The notes: generated by a model not told the origin, from the letters alone. A stretch of 64,000 nt of DNA from Roseomonas sp. E05 (GCF_030063475.1 NZ_JASIRT010000001.1:372001-436000); one strand, 5' to 3'. Counted from the stretch's first letter, positions 1 through 8,756 are shown. Numbers and translations: made by a program.

Positions 1-1038
1 TCGCCCGAGCCGCCCGCTGAGCCGGAGCGGAGCGGGGCGCTGCCGCCCGCCGTCACCGCCTTCCTGCCTTCCGAGCCGGAGGCCGCGCCCGCTCCCCCGG
101 CCGAGGAGGCCGCCGGGCGGACCGGCTGGTTCGGCCGGCTGCGGGCGGGCCTCTCGCGCTCCACCGCGCGCCTGACGGACGGCATCACCGGCCTGTTCAA
201 CAAGCGCAAGCTGGACGACGCGGCCCTGGAGGAGCTGGAGGAGGCGCTGATCACCGCCGATCTCGGCGTGGCCGTGGCGGACCGCGTCGTCACCGCCTTC
301 CGCCGCAGCCGCTTCGGCAAGGAGGTGACGGACCAGGAGGTGAAGGAGGCGCTGGCCGCCGAGATCGCCGAGATCCTGCAGCCGGTGGCCCAGCCGCTGG
401 TGCTGGACGGGACGAAACGCCCGCATGTGGTGCTGGTGGTCGGCGTCAACGGCACCGGCAAGACCACCACCATCGCCAAGCTCGGCCAGCAATGGCGCGA
501 GGAGGGCCGCAGCGTCGGCTTCGTCGCCGGCGATACCTTCCGTGCCGCCGCCGTCGAGCAGCTGCAGATCTGGGGCGAGCGCACGGGCTGCGAGGTCTTC
601 GCCCCCGCCAAGGAGGGGGCGGACGCCGCCGCGCTGGCCTTCGACGCGCTGAAGGAGGCCCAGGCCCGGGGCACCGAGGTGCTGCTGGTGGACACCGCCG
701 GGCGCCTGCACAACAAGTCGGCCCTGATGGAGGAGCTGCGCAAGATCATCCGCGTGATGCAGCGCGTCGATCCCACCGCGCCGCATTCCGTGCTGCTGGT
801 GCTGGACGCCACCACCGGCCAGAACGCCACCCAGCAGTGCAAGGTCTTCGGCGAGATGGTGAACGTCACCGGCCTCGTCGTCACCAAGCTGGACGGCTCC
901 GCCAAGGGCGGCATCGTGGTTGCGCTGGCGCAGGAGTTCGGCCTGCCCGTCCATGCGGTGGGCGTCGGCGAGAAGGCGGCCGACCTGCGGCCCTTCGCGG
1001 CGCGGGACTTCGCCCGCTCCCTGCTCGGCCTGAGCTGA
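1..1038 (+). CDS. ftsY: Signal recognition particle receptor FtsY (5' partial)
   Basis: SRP receptor GTPase that receives ribosome-nascent chain-SRP complexes at the inner membrane. The reading frame is open from the first base, so the start and most of the acidic, Pro/Glu-rich A region lie outside the window. The part seen begins with that acidic tail, followed by the helical N domain (about 120-420) and the G domain. G-domain motifs are the P-loop GVNGTGKTTTIAKL, then DTFRAAAVEQL, DTAGRLHN and TKLDGSAKGG, all intact. The C terminus (FARSLLGLS) is normal for the family. The gene is followed by 135 bases with no gene before the EEP-family gene. Identification is secure; only the 5' extent is unknown. 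Confidence 0.97.
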   Translation, partial: SPEPPAEPERSGALPPAVTAFLPSEPEAAPAPPAEEAAGRTGWFGRLRAGLSRSTARLTDGITGLFNKRKLDDAALEELEEALITADLGVAVADRVVTAFRRSRFGKEVTDQEVKEALAAEIAEILQPVAQPLVLDGTKRPHVVLVVGVNGTGKTTTIAKLGQQWREEGRSVGFVAGDTFRAAAVEQLQIWGERTGCEVFAPAKEGADAAALAFDALKEAQARGTEVLLVDTAGRLHNKSALMEELRKIIRVMQRVDPTAPHSVLLVLDATTGQNATQQCKVFGEMVNVTGLVVTKLDGSAKGGIVVALAQEFGLPVHAVGVGEKAADLRPFAARDFARSLLGLS

Positions 1039-1064
1039 GCGGCACACAGTCGTTAAGCTGTCGC

Positions 1065-1093
1065 TTGGAAACCCGGGCCGGCTTTCCTAGGTT
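1065..1093 (+). promoter_or_regulatory. Candidate sigma70-type promoter for the EEP/PLD pair
   Basis: TTGGAA at 1065-1070 and TAGGTT at 1088-1093 are separated by 17 bases, in the gap between ftsY and the EEP-family gene. The -10 match is weak, so this is only a candidate. Confidence 0.25.
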
Positions 1094-1173
1094 TGGAAGC
1101 AGCAGGCGGCCCGCCGCGCCGCCCTTCCTCGAACCCAGGCGGAGCGAATCTCGCGTGTTTCCCGGAGCGCAGC

Positions 1174-2049
1174 ATGACACCCCCTGACGCCTCGCACCGA
1201 GGCGGTCGGCGCCCGGTGGGGCATGCCCCGGCCAGCCGGCTCTCGGAGCTGCGCGGACCACACGGCCTGTCGGTGCTGCCCTCGGTGGCGCCGCTGCCCC
1301 CGCCGGGGGCGGACGAGATCACCGTCGCCTCCTACAACGTGCACAAATGCGTCGGCACCGACCGCCGCTTCGATCCCGGCCGCATTGCCCAGGTGATCGC
1401 CGAGATCCAGCCGGACATCCTGGCCGTGCAGGAGGCGGATCGCCGCTTCGGCCGCCGCACCGGTCTGCTCGACACGGACGCGCTGCAGCAGGGCGGCCTC
1501 TCCCTGGTGCCGGTCTCGCGCCTGCCGGACGGGCATGGCTGGCACGGCAACGCCCTGCTGGTGCGGCGCGGCACGCCCCTGGAGGTGCAGCGCCTGGCCC
1601 TGCCCGGCGCCGAGCCGCGCGGCGCCGTCCTCGCCGAGCTGGAACTGCCCGCCGGCAAGCTGCGCATCGTCGCCGCGCATTTCGGCCTGCTGCGGCGCTG
1701 CCGGCTGCGCCAGGCCGCCACCATCCTGGAGGCGGTCGCGCGCGGCGCCAGCATGCCGACCCTGATGCTGGGCGACCTGAACGAATGGCGCCCCGGTCCC
1801 CGCTCCTCGCTGCGGCCGCTGGAGTCGCTGTTCGGCAGCGTGGCCTTCGGCCCGGCGAGCTTCCCCTCCCGCATGCCGGTCTTCGCGCTGGACCGCATCT
1901 TCGGCTGGCCCCGTGGCGTTGTGCGGGACGTGCAGGCCCACAACACCCCCCTGGCGCGCGTCGCCTCCGATCACCTCCCGCTGAAGGCACGGCTCTCGCT
2001 GGCTGCGGCGCAGGCGGCGGCGCCCGGTGACGTCGCGGCGGCGGCATGA
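1174..2049 (+). CDS. Endonuclease/exonuclease/phosphatase (EEP) family protein, YbhP-like
   Basis: Metal-dependent phosphodiesterase or phosphatase of the EEP fold; the substrate is unknown. The ordered active-site blocks are present: SYNVHK (Asn), AVQEADR (metal-binding Glu), GDLNEW (Asp/Asn) and SDHLPL (Asp-His). The protein is 291 residues from the ATG at 1174, which has GGAG at 1163-1166; an upstream in-frame ATG at 1093 would add a low-complexity extension and is unlikely. The stop overlaps the start of the phospholipase-D gene (ATGA), so the two are translationally coupled. In E. coli the homologous pair ybhP-clsB (ybhO) is likewise adjacent, which suggests a role linked to phospholipid synthesis, but no reaction is established for this member. 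Confidence 0.85.
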   Translation: MTPPDASHRGGRRPVGHAPASRLSELRGPHGLSVLPSVAPLPPPGADEITVASYNVHKCVGTDRRFDPGRIAQVIAEIQPDILAVQEADRRFGRRTGLLDTDALQQGGLSLVPVSRLPDGHGWHGNALLVRRGTPLEVQRLALPGAEPRGAVLAELELPAGKLRIVAAHFGLLRRCRLRQAATILEAVARGASMPTLMLGDLNEWRPGPRSSLRPLESLFGSVAFGPASFPSRMPVFALDRIFGWPRGVVRDVQAHNTPLARVASDHLPLKARLSLAAAQAAAPGDVAAAA

Positions 2050-3521
2050 GCAGCGGCACGCTGCTCCGCCCCCGGCCGCATCCGGCCGTCGTGGCGGGCG
2101 CCGCGCCGCCGCGCTCGGAGCTGGATGACGTGGTCGAGACCCTGCTGCACGGCAACGACACCGGCGTGGCCCTGCTGCCCACGGGGCTGGAGGCCTTCAT
2201 GGTGCGCGCCTTCAGCGCCCGCGCCGCCGGCCGCAGCCTGGATCTGCAGTACTATCACTGGTCGGACGACACCACCGGCGGGCTGCTGGCGCGCGAGGTG
2301 CTGCAGGCGGCCGACCGCGGCGTGCGCGTGCGCATGCTGCTGGACGACAGCTATGCGCTCGGCATCGACCGCCGCATCACCCTGCTGGCGGCGCACCCGA
2401 TGATCGAGGTGCGGCTGTTCAACACCGCCCGCCTGCGCTGGCTCGGCCAGTTCGGCATGGGGCTGGAATTCGCCCTCGGCGGCTGGCACCTCAACCACCG
2501 CATGCACAACAAGAACTGGGTGGTGGACGGCAAGCTGGCGCTGGTCGGCGGACGCAACATCGCCGATGCCTATTTCGACGGCGCCGGCGACTTCAACTTC
2601 CGCGACCTCGACCTGCTGATCGCCGGCGAGGCCAGCACCCAGGCGCAGCGCGTCTTTGAGACCTACTGGGCCAGCAGCCTGGCCAGGCCGGTGGGGCAGT
2701 TCCGCAAGCCCGCCGAGCTGGGGCCGGAGGCGCTGGCCGCCTTCCGCGAGGAGCTGGACGAGATCCCCGCCGCGCAGGAGGCGAGCCGCTATCTGCAGGT
2801 GCTGACCGCCACCCGGGCGCAGATGCTGGCGCAGGACTACCACCTGCTGCCCGCCGACGGCACGGTGCGGGTGCTCGCCGACCCGCCGGCCAAGGCGAAG
2901 GGGCGCAACGCGCCGGGCGGCATGGCGCCCGCCATCAGCGCCGTGCTGCGCGAGGCGCGGCAGGAGGCGGTGCTGATCTCGCCCTATTTCGTTCCCGGCA
3001 GGATCGGCATGGCGCTGCTGGAGGAGATGGTCCGGCGCGGGGTGCGCATCCGGGTCGTCACCAACTCGCTGGCGGCCACCGACGTGGTGGCGGTGCACAG
3101 CGGCTATGCCCGCTACCGCCACCGGCTGCTGGAACTCGGCATCGAGCTGCACGAACTGAAGCGCAGCGGCCGCAGCGGCAAGGGCGTCTTCGGCTCGCGC
3201 GGTGCCAGCCTGCACACCAAGGCGATCATGGTGGACCGCGAGCTGGTCTTTGTCGGCACCTTCAACCTTGACCCCCGCTCGGCCAACCTGAACACCGAGA
3301 TGGGCGCCTTCGCCCGCCATCCCGGGCTGGCCGAACTGCTGGACTGCGAGTACCGCCGCCTGACCGACCTGCGGCGCAGCTACCGCCTTTCCCTCACGCC
3401 GCAAGGCCATCTGCGCTGGACCGACGACCTCGGCAGCACAAAGCACGAGCCGGAAGCCTCCTGGGGGCGGCGCGCCATGGCGGGACTGGTGCGCTGGCTG
3501 CCGCTGGAAGCGCAGCTCTGA
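2046..3521 (+). CDS. Phospholipase D-type cardiolipin synthase-like protein (ClsB-like)
   Basis: PLD-superfamily phosphatidyltransferase, probably a cardiolipin synthase that condenses phospholipids at the inner membrane. Two HKD motifs are complete: HNKNWVVDGK (about residue 156) and HTKAIMVDRE (about residue 392), each followed by the usual G-G-R-N or G-T-F-N-L-D segment. At 491 residues it lacks the two N-terminal transmembrane helices of ClsA, so it resembles ClsB. It starts inside the stop codon of the EEP gene (ATGA), as expected for a ybhP/clsB-type operon. Its stop codon is followed immediately by a copy of the dispersed inverted-arm repeat, which probably terminates the operon. Confidence 0.88.
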   Translation: MSSGTLLRPRPHPAVVAGAAPPRSELDDVVETLLHGNDTGVALLPTGLEAFMVRAFSARAAGRSLDLQYYHWSDDTTGGLLAREVLQAADRGVRVRMLLDDSYALGIDRRITLLAAHPMIEVRLFNTARLRWLGQFGMGLEFALGGWHLNHRMHNKNWVVDGKLALVGGRNIADAYFDGAGDFNFRDLDLLIAGEASTQAQRVFETYWASSLARPVGQFRKPAELGPEALAAFREELDEIPAAQEASRYLQVLTATRAQMLAQDYHLLPADGTVRVLADPPAKAKGRNAPGGMAPAISAVLREARQEAVLISPYFVPGRIGMALLEEMVRRGVRIRVVTNSLAATDVVAVHSGYARYRHRLLELGIELHELKRSGRSGKGVFGSRGASLHTKAIMVDRELVFVGTFNLDPRSANLNTEMGAFARHPGLAELLDCEYRRLTDLRRSYRLSLTPQGHLRWTDDLGSTKHEPEASWGRRAMAGLVRWLPLEAQL

Positions 3522-3643
3522 AAAACAAAGGTCGGGGGAAGGAATTCCCCCGAACCCCCTTCTTTCTTCTTCGAGTTTTTCGAAGCACCCCCCGATAAAA
3601 GGGAGATGGGGGTCTGGGGGAATTCTTGCCCCCAGCCTTTTTC
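3522..3643. repeat. Dispersed inverted-arm element, copy 1 (convergent genes)
   Basis: The left arm (about 3530-3575) carries a G5-AAGGAATT-C5 palindrome followed by a pyrimidine-rich stretch; the right arm (about 3597-3643) is its near reverse complement and ends CAGCCTTTTTC. A small hairpin (CTTCGAGTTTTTCGAAG) lies between. It lies between the PLD gene and the enolase-superfamily gene, which converge, so it fits a bidirectional terminator. Confidence 0.9.
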
Positions 3644-4844
3644 AGCCCGCGGTCTCGCGGATCACCGCATCGGCCCGCTGCTTCACCTCCGGCCGCAGCG
3701 CGGTGCCGAGGCCCGGCGCCTCGGGCGCCTGCACCATGCCGGCCTTCAGCACCGGCAGCTCCGTCACCAGATCCCGGTACCAGGTGGCAAGCGTGGCGCG
3801 GACCACCTCCTGGAAGATCGCCGTCGGCGCGTGCAGCGCGAGGTGCAGCCCGGCCATCAGCGTCACCGGCCCGGTGCAGTCATGCGGCGCCAGCGGCCTG
3901 GCATGCGCCTCGGCCAGCGCGGCGATCTTGCGGCCCTCGGTCAGTCCGCCGCACCAGGCGAGGTCGAGCATCACCACATCCACCGCATCGGCGGCCAGCA
4001 ATGCGCGGTAGGGCACGGCGCCGCCCAGCGTCTCGCTGCCGCAGAGCGGCGTGCGGGTCTGCCGGCGCAGGTCGGCGAGCGCCTGGGCGTCGTCCATCTT
4101 GGCGATCGGGTCCTCGGCCCAGAACACGCCGTAATCCTCCAGCGCGCGGCAGATCCGGGCAGCGGCCTGGGTGCCCCAGAGGCTGTGCAGCTCGGCCATC
4201 ACCTCGATGCGGGTGCCGACCGCGGCGCGGATCTTGCGGAACGGCTCCAGCCCGGCCTTGAGGTCCTCCAGGCTGATCATGTGGCCACCGGTGGCCGGCG
4301 CGTAGATGTCGAAGGGCCAGATCTTCATGGCCGCATAGCCCTCAGCAAGCAGGCTCTCGGCCAGCGCGCCGGCATCGCGCATGAAGGCGATCTGGTCATC
4401 ATAGGGGCCGGCAACGGCATCCGCCGCGCCGATGTCGCGCCGCGCCGTGCCGCTGGTGTTGTAGGCATAGCCGGCGCAGGTGTTGTAGGCGCGGATCTCG
4501 CCGCGCACCGCGCCACCCAGCGCCTCATGCACGGGGATGCCGTGCCGCTGGCCGGCGAGGTCCCAGAGCGCGAGGTCCACGGCGCTGGCGGCGCGCACCT
4601 CGGCGCTGGCGCTGTGGAAGCCCAGATAGGGCGTCATGAGCTGGCGCGAGACGGCCTCGATGCGGCGGGCGTCACGGCCGATCAGCGCCGGCGCCACCTG
4701 CTCGTGCAGCACCGCCTCGACCGCCTGGGCGCCGCGGAAGCTCTCGCCGAGGCCTGTCAGCCCCTCATCGGTCTCGATCTCGGCCCAGATCAGGTTCGGC
4801 CGTTCGGCGATGCGGATGGTGCGGATGCGGGTGATACGGGACAT
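3642..4844 (-). CDS. Mandelate racemase/muconate lactonizing enzyme family protein (enolase superfamily)
   Basis: Enolase-superfamily enzyme of 400 residues that would abstract a proton alpha to a carboxylate; the substrate, probably a sugar acid or related carboxylate, is not predictable. An N-terminal capping domain (residues 1-120, including WAEIETDEGLTGLGE) precedes a TIM barrel with KIWPFD, the metal-ligand segments MAELHS, WAEDP and GSETL, and a C-terminal APHDCTGP that supplies the catalytic His. The start has a GAGG 4 bases upstream and lies 6 bases after the end of a broken TctC-type gene on the same strand. Together with the nearby GntR regulator and creatininase-family gene this suggests a small catabolic island. 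Confidence 0.85.
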   Translation of the reverse strand: MSRITRIRTIRIAERPNLIWAEIETDEGLTGLGESFRGAQAVEAVLHEQVAPALIGRDARRIEAVSRQLMTPYLGFHSASAEVRAASAVDLALWDLAGQRHGIPVHEALGGAVRGEIRAYNTCAGYAYNTSGTARRDIGAADAVAGPYDDQIAFMRDAGALAESLLAEGYAAMKIWPFDIYAPATGGHMISLEDLKAGLEPFRKIRAAVGTRIEVMAELHSLWGTQAAARICRALEDYGVFWAEDPIAKMDDAQALADLRRQTRTPLCGSETLGGAVPYRALLAADAVDVVMLDLAWCGGLTEGRKIAALAEAHARPLAPHDCTGPVTLMAGLHLALHAPTAIFQEVVRATLATWYRDLVTELPVLKAGMVQAPEAPGLGTALRPEVKQRADAVIRETAG

Positions 4845-4850
4845 GGAGCC

Positions 4851-5133
4851 TCAGTCGGCGCGGATGTTGTTGGCGCGGATGACCTCGCCCCAGCGGGCGG
4901 TCTCGCTTTTCACCTGCTCGCCCATGGCTCGGGCGGGCCGCCCAGCGGCACCACGGCGGCCTCCTGCAGGCGCTGGCGCACGGCCGGGTCCTCCAGCGCC
5001 CTATTGAAGGCGGCGTTCAGCGCGGCGACCCGCTCCGGCGGCGTGCCGGCCGGTCCGGCGCCTGCGCGCGGGCGGCGGACAGCCAGGGCACCAGCAGGGC
5101 GAGAGCAAGGCCCAGGGCGGCTCTTCTCTTCAT
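4851..5133 (-). pseudogene. Remnant of a TctC/Bug-family tricarboxylate-transporter binding protein
   Basis: On the minus strand an ATG at 5133 opens a classic Sec signal peptide (MKRRAALGLALALLVPWLSA, then ARA-QA). Within a few codons the frame ends. The downstream sequence, in two other frames, encodes the recognisable C terminus of Bug-type periplasmic binding proteins: TPPERVAALNAAFNRALEDP, then MGEQVKSETARWGEVIRANN with a stop at 4851. About 250 central residues are missing and at least two frameshifts are present. This is a decayed gene with a large internal deletion. It would once have supplied the substrate-binding protein for a TTT transporter feeding the adjacent enolase-superfamily enzyme. 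Confidence 0.8.
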
Positions 5134-5255
5134 GAGGGCGTTTCCTCCTTCCCCGTGGGCGTTCCGGAGCGGCATCGGGCTCCGGCTTTCGCCGGCCTCG
5201 CGGGCGCCGGTGCCGCCGATGGAGAGCAGCTTCGGGGATGCCCGGAATTTGTCAA

Positions 5256-5323
5256 ACAGATTTGCCGGCTTGCCGTAGATCTGCCCGGAGAGCGCGCTTA
5301 TCTATTGACAGATTTTACAGATT
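5256..5323. promoter_or_regulatory. Putative operator/promoter region with three ACAGATT repeats
   Basis: The 288-base divergent region between the TctC remnant and the acetyltransferase gene is relatively AT-rich. ACAGATT occurs at 5256-5262, 5308-5314 and 5317-5323, and a TTGACA -35-like hexamer lies at 5305-5310. A convincing -10 box was not found. The GntR regulator encoded downstream is the natural candidate to bind here. Confidence 0.3.
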
Positions 5324-5421
5324 CGCCAGGTTCTGGCCGTTCACCGGAGAAGGATGCGCCGCACGAGGCCTGAAGCCCGTGACGCGCCCTCCCGATCAGC
5401 CGGGGCAAGGAGACACGCCGG

Positions 5422-5973
5422 ATGCCGGGCACGGAAAAGGAAAAGATGCTGGCCGGCGAACTCTACGATGCCGGCGATGCCGAGCTGCAGGCCGACATGA
5501 TGGCGGCCCGGCGCTGGATGGCGCGCTACAATGCCATGCTGGACCGCTCCGCCTCCGAGCGGCGGGCCGTGCTGGCGGAGCGCCTCGCCGCCGTCGGCGA
5601 GGGCGCGGTGATCCGGCCGCCCTTCCACTGCGACTATGGCTACAACATCAGCCTTGGCGCCGGCGCCTTCCTGAACTTCAACTGCGTCATCCTCGACGTC
5701 GTGCCCGTCACCATCGGGGACCGCACGCAGATCGGGCCGGGTGTGCAGATCCTCGCCGCCGACCATCCGCGCGATGCGGCAGGCCGGGCCTCGGGCCTGG
5801 AATTCGGCCGCCCCATCCGGATCGGCCGCAATGTCTGGATCGGCGGCGGCGCGATCATCCTGCCGGGCGTGACCATCGGGGATGACGCGCTGATCGGCGC
5901 GGGCAGCGTGGTCACCCGGGATGTCCCCGCCGGCGCGACCGCCTTCGGCAACCCCGCGCGCCTGCGGACCTGA
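5422..5973 (+). CDS. Maltose/galactoside O-acetyltransferase-type hexapeptide acyltransferase
   Basis: Cytosolic acetyl-CoA:sugar O-acetyltransferase of 183 residues. The N-terminal Mac domain (EKEKMLAGELYDAGDAEL, about residues 5-60) is followed by a left-handed beta-helix of hexapeptide repeats with the family block GPGVQILAADHPRD, whose His is the catalytic base, and a terminal VVTRDVPAGATAFGNPAR. The length is usual for Maa/LacA proteins. AAGGAG lies about 10 bases before the ATG. It is followed 20 bases later by the GntR regulator gene, so the two are probably cotranscribed. The acceptor sugar cannot be inferred. Confidence 0.88.
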   Translation: MPGTEKEKMLAGELYDAGDAELQADMMAARRWMARYNAMLDRSASERRAVLAERLAAVGEGAVIRPPFHCDYGYNISLGAGAFLNFNCVILDVVPVTIGDRTQIGPGVQILAADHPRDAAGRASGLEFGRPIRIGRNVWIGGGAIILPGVTIGDDALIGAGSVVTRDVPAGATAFGNPARLRT

Positions 5974-5993
5974 CCCGGCCCGCGCGCTCCGCC

Positions 5994-6707
5994 ATGCCTC
6001 CCGTGACCCATCCCGGCGCGAACCGCCCCCTGAGCGACACCATCCATGCCCGCCTGCTGGAGATGCTGGGTTCGCCCGAGTTCCCGCCCGGCGCCCGCCT
6101 GCCCGGCGAGCACGCGCTGGCCGAGCGCTTCGCCGTCTCCCGCCCGGTGCTGCGGCAGGCCCTCGCCCGGTTGCAGGCCGCGGGGCGGATCGAGACGCGC
6201 AAGGGGTCCGGCACCTTCGTGCGGGACAGCGCCGCCCCGCCTCCCCTTCGCCTGGTCTATGGCCCGCTGAGCAGCATCCCGGACGTGCGCAGCTTCCTGG
6301 AGTTCCGCTGCGGCCTGGAGAGCGAGATGGCCGCCCGCGCCGCGGCCTGCCGCGACCCCGCCGCCCGCGCCGCCCTGCGCCAGGCCGCCCAGGCGCTGGA
6401 GGCGGAAGGCTCCACGGGGCGGCCCGCCATCGAGGAAGACATCGCCTTCCATCTCGCCATCGCCCGGGCCAGCGGCAACCGCTTCTTCCTGGCCACCCTG
6501 GCCGCGCTGGCGGAGCAGACCCGCTTCAGCATCCGCCTCACCCGCGAGCTCTGCACCCTCCCCTCCCGAGAGCGTTTCGCCGAGATGCAGGCGGAGCACG
6601 ACCGCATCCTCTCGGCCATCGAGGCGGGCGACGCGGCGGCGGCCCATGCGGCGATGGCGGCGCATCTGCGGGGTGGTATCCGCCGGCTGTTCGGGCAGGC
6701 CGACTGA
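5994..6707 (+). CDS. GntR-family (FadR/FCD subfamily) transcriptional regulator
   Basis: DNA-binding repressor or activator of 237 residues that responds to a small carboxylate or sugar-acid ligand. The winged helix-turn-helix spans about residues 10-75 (GARLPGEHALAERFAVSRPV, ending RKGSGTFV). The all-helical FCD ligand domain spans about 95-225, with metal-site segments EEDIAFHLAIA and EHDRILSAIEAGD. It sits between an acetyltransferase and a creatininase-family gene and probably controls this island through the divergent region upstream of 5422. The effector is unknown. Confidence 0.9.
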   Translation: MPPVTHPGANRPLSDTIHARLLEMLGSPEFPPGARLPGEHALAERFAVSRPVLRQALARLQAAGRIETRKGSGTFVRDSAAPPPLRLVYGPLSSIPDVRSFLEFRCGLESEMAARAAACRDPAARAALRQAAQALEAEGSTGRPAIEEDIAFHLAIARASGNRFFLATLAALAEQTRFSIRLTRELCTLPSRERFAEMQAEHDRILSAIEAGDAAAAHAAMAAHLRGGIRRLFGQAD

Positions 6708-6780
6708 GCGGCGCGCCCTTCACGCCCTGCCCGCCGCGTGGTTCCGTTCGCCCTTCGACCTGAAGCGGAGGATGACCCCG

Positions 6781-7575
6781 ATGAGCCTTGCGATGGAGAA
6801 CACGGTGCGCTGGGACCGGCTGACCGCCCCCGAGCTGCGCGCCCTGGCGGAACGCGATGCGCTGGTGGTGCTGCCGGTCGCCTCGCTGGAGCAGCATGGG
6901 CCGCATCTGCCGGTCTGGACCGACAGCATGATCGGCCATGCCTGCTGCATCCGCGCGGCGCAGAAGGCCGCCGACCTGCCGGCCGTGGTGCTGCCGCCGA
7001 TGTGGCAGGGCATGTCCGAGCACCACCTTCCCTACGGCGGCACCATCACGCTGGACTACGCCACCTTCCGCGCCGTGCTGACCTGCGTCTGCCGTTCGAT
7101 CAAGGCGCAGGGCTTCCGCAAGCTGTTCCTGGTGAACAGCCATGGCGGCAACATCGACCCGCTGGCGGTGGCCGCGCGCGAGCTGTGCCTCGAATTCGAC
7201 ATGCCGGTGGTGGCCACCACCGTCTTTCATGTCGCCGGCCCGAAGCTGGGCGAGCTGCTGGACACGCAGCCCGGCGTGCAGCACGCCTGCGAGGCGGAGA
7301 CCAGCTTCTGGCTGGCCCTGCATCCGGAGCAGGTGCGGCAGGACAAGGTTGCCGGCGCGCTCTCCGATCCCTCCACCACGCGCGCCGGCCCGTTCCAGCG
7401 CTTCTGGTCCTTCGCCGAGCGCGCCCCCGGCACCGGCGTGATGGGCGACCCGCGCGCCGCCACCGCCGAGAAGGGCGAGAAGCTGCTGGAGCTCGTCTCC
7501 GGTGCACTGGCCGAGGCGATGCGCGACCCGGTGCTGTGGCGCGCGCCGCACGACGTGTGGAAGGGCGGGAAGTAA
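6781..7575 (+). CDS. Creatininase-family metal-dependent amidohydrolase
   Basis: Creatininase/MftE-like hydrolase of 264 residues with two-metal-site motifs: ASLEQHGPHLP with WTDS (Glu, His, Asp), VNSHGGNID (His) and HACEAETS (Glu). It probably opens a cyclic amide or cleaves a C-N bond; the substrate is unknown. The start at 6781 was chosen because GGAGG at 6766-6770 is 10 bases upstream; an ATG at 6772 is only one base from that GGAGG. It follows the GntR gene in the same direction and fits the small catabolic island. A copy of the dispersed repeat begins right after its stop. Confidence 0.85.
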   Translation: MSLAMENTVRWDRLTAPELRALAERDALVVLPVASLEQHGPHLPVWTDSMIGHACCIRAAQKAADLPAVVLPPMWQGMSEHHLPYGGTITLDYATFRAVLTCVCRSIKAQGFRKLFLVNSHGGNIDPLAVAARELCLEFDMPVVATTVFHVAGPKLGELLDTQPGVQHACEAETSFWLALHPEQVRQDKVAGALSDPSTTRAGPFQRFWSFAERAPGTGVMGDPRAATAEKGEKLLELVSGALAEAMRDPVLWRAPHDVWKGGK

Positions 7576-7686
7576 AAGGCCGGGGGAAGGAATTCCCCCA
7601 GACCCCCATCTTTTTCCTGCCAGTTCCCGTGCTTGCCCGAAGCGTGGGCTCGGGGGAGAATTCATTCTCCCCCGGTTCTGCCCTTT
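7576..7686. repeat. Dispersed inverted-arm element, copy 2 (convergent genes)
   Basis: The left arm (7577-7620) carries G5-AAGGAATT-C5 directly after the creatininase stop. The right arm (about 7648-7686) is a diverged version with a G5-AGAATTCATTCT-C5 palindrome. It lies between two converging genes. Confidence 0.85.
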
Positions 7687-7730
7687 GGCGGATTCAAGGA
7701 GAGGCCTGAATTTTCCTGGCCTTTTTCCTC

Positions 7731-8756
7731 TCAACAAGCCCAGGCGGCGGCCCGGCGCAGCACGCGCAGCCAGTCCCGTGCCGCACGGAAGGCCTCCGCA
7801 CGCCGCGCCGTGCCCTGGCGGGGGTCGCGGGCGAGATGCAGGTGATGGAGCAGCGCGCCGGCCAGCGCATTGGAGGCCGCCGCGACCCAGTAGGCCGCGC
7901 GCACCTGCGACGTCAGGCGCTGCGGCAGGCCGAGACCGGCGAGATAGGCCTTCAGCAGGCTGTCATGGAACCGCTGCACCTGCGGCTCCCAGCAGCGCAG
8001 CGATTGCAGCCAGGAACTGACATCCTCGAAAGGCGAGCCCAGCCGCGCGCGGCCCCAATCGATGAGCACCGGCTCGACGCCGCGCCCGCGCCGGCAGGCC
8101 AGCGCGTTGCCCGCATGCATGTCGCCATGCAGGAGCCGGGTGCCGAAAGGTTGCTCGGCGAGAAGGCTGCCGCGCAGCGCCGGCAGGCCCAGGACGATGC
8201 GGCCGACCGTGCGCCGCTCGCGTGCCAGGACGGCGAGCTCGGGATGCAGGCGGCAGGCGTCGAGGGCGGCATAGGTCGCCTCCGCCATGGCCTGGAGCTC
8301 CGCCGCATAGTCCCAGGGCGGCATCGCCTGCGCCGCCTGCGGGCCGGCGGCATGCAGGGCGGCGAGGCGTTGCAGCAGGTCGTTGCCCAGCGCGAGATCG
8401 CGCCAGGGCCAGGCCTCGGCGCGCCGGATCGCTTCGATGAACAGCAGAGAGCCATCCGCATCCAGCGGAAGCCGGCCCAGCAGCCGCGGCGCGAGCCGCG
8501 CGGCATGATGCGGCAGCAGCGTTTCGTAGATCGCGCCCTCGCGTGCCGCCCGCCCCCGCAGATGCTTCACGACGAAGCGCCGCATGACCGGGCGGCCGGC
8601 CTCGTCCCGGTAGCGGGCGGTCACCAGCAGCACCGAAGCGGCCTCGATGCCGCCATGCAGGGGCTTGTGTTCGAGGCTGGCGCGCGCCGCCCCCTCCCCC
8701 GCGAAGCGCACCAGAAAAGCGCGCGTTCCGTTCAGAACCTGTGCCTGGTTTTGCAT
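7731..8756 (-). CDS. Aminoglycoside phosphotransferase-family (APH/choline-kinase fold) protein
   Basis: Small-molecule kinase-like protein of 341 residues. The catalytic loop LLHGDMHAGNAL and the metal-binding VLIDWGRARLG (Asp) are intact near residues 215-250, and the nucleotide-binding lobe lies N-terminal. The ATG at 8756 (MQNQAQVLNG) was chosen; the frame extends further upstream but without protein-like content. No resistance function can be inferred, because this fold also covers kinases of sugars, amines and cell-wall precursors. Convergent with the creatininase gene across repeat copy 2. Confidence 0.8.
   Translation of the reverse strand: MQNQAQVLNGTRAFLVRFAGEGAARASLEHKPLHGGIEAASVLLVTARYRDEAGRPVMRRFVVKHLRGRAAREGAIYETLLPHHAARLAPRLLGRLPLDADGSLLFIEAIRRAEAWPWRDLALGNDLLQRLAALHAAGPQAAQAMPPWDYAAELQAMAEATYAALDACRLHPELAVLARERRTVGRIVLGLPALRGSLLAEQPFGTRLLHGDMHAGNALACRRGRGVEPVLIDWGRARLGSPFEDVSSWLQSLRCWEPQVQRFHDSLLKAYLAGLGLPQRLTSQVRAAYWVAAASNALAGALLHHLHLARDPRQGTARRAEAFRAARDWLRVLRRAAAWAC

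Noticed and set aside
7731-8756. Antibiotic resistance by the APH-fold protein
   Set aside because: The kinase fold is shared with many metabolic kinases, and nothing in the context points to resistance.
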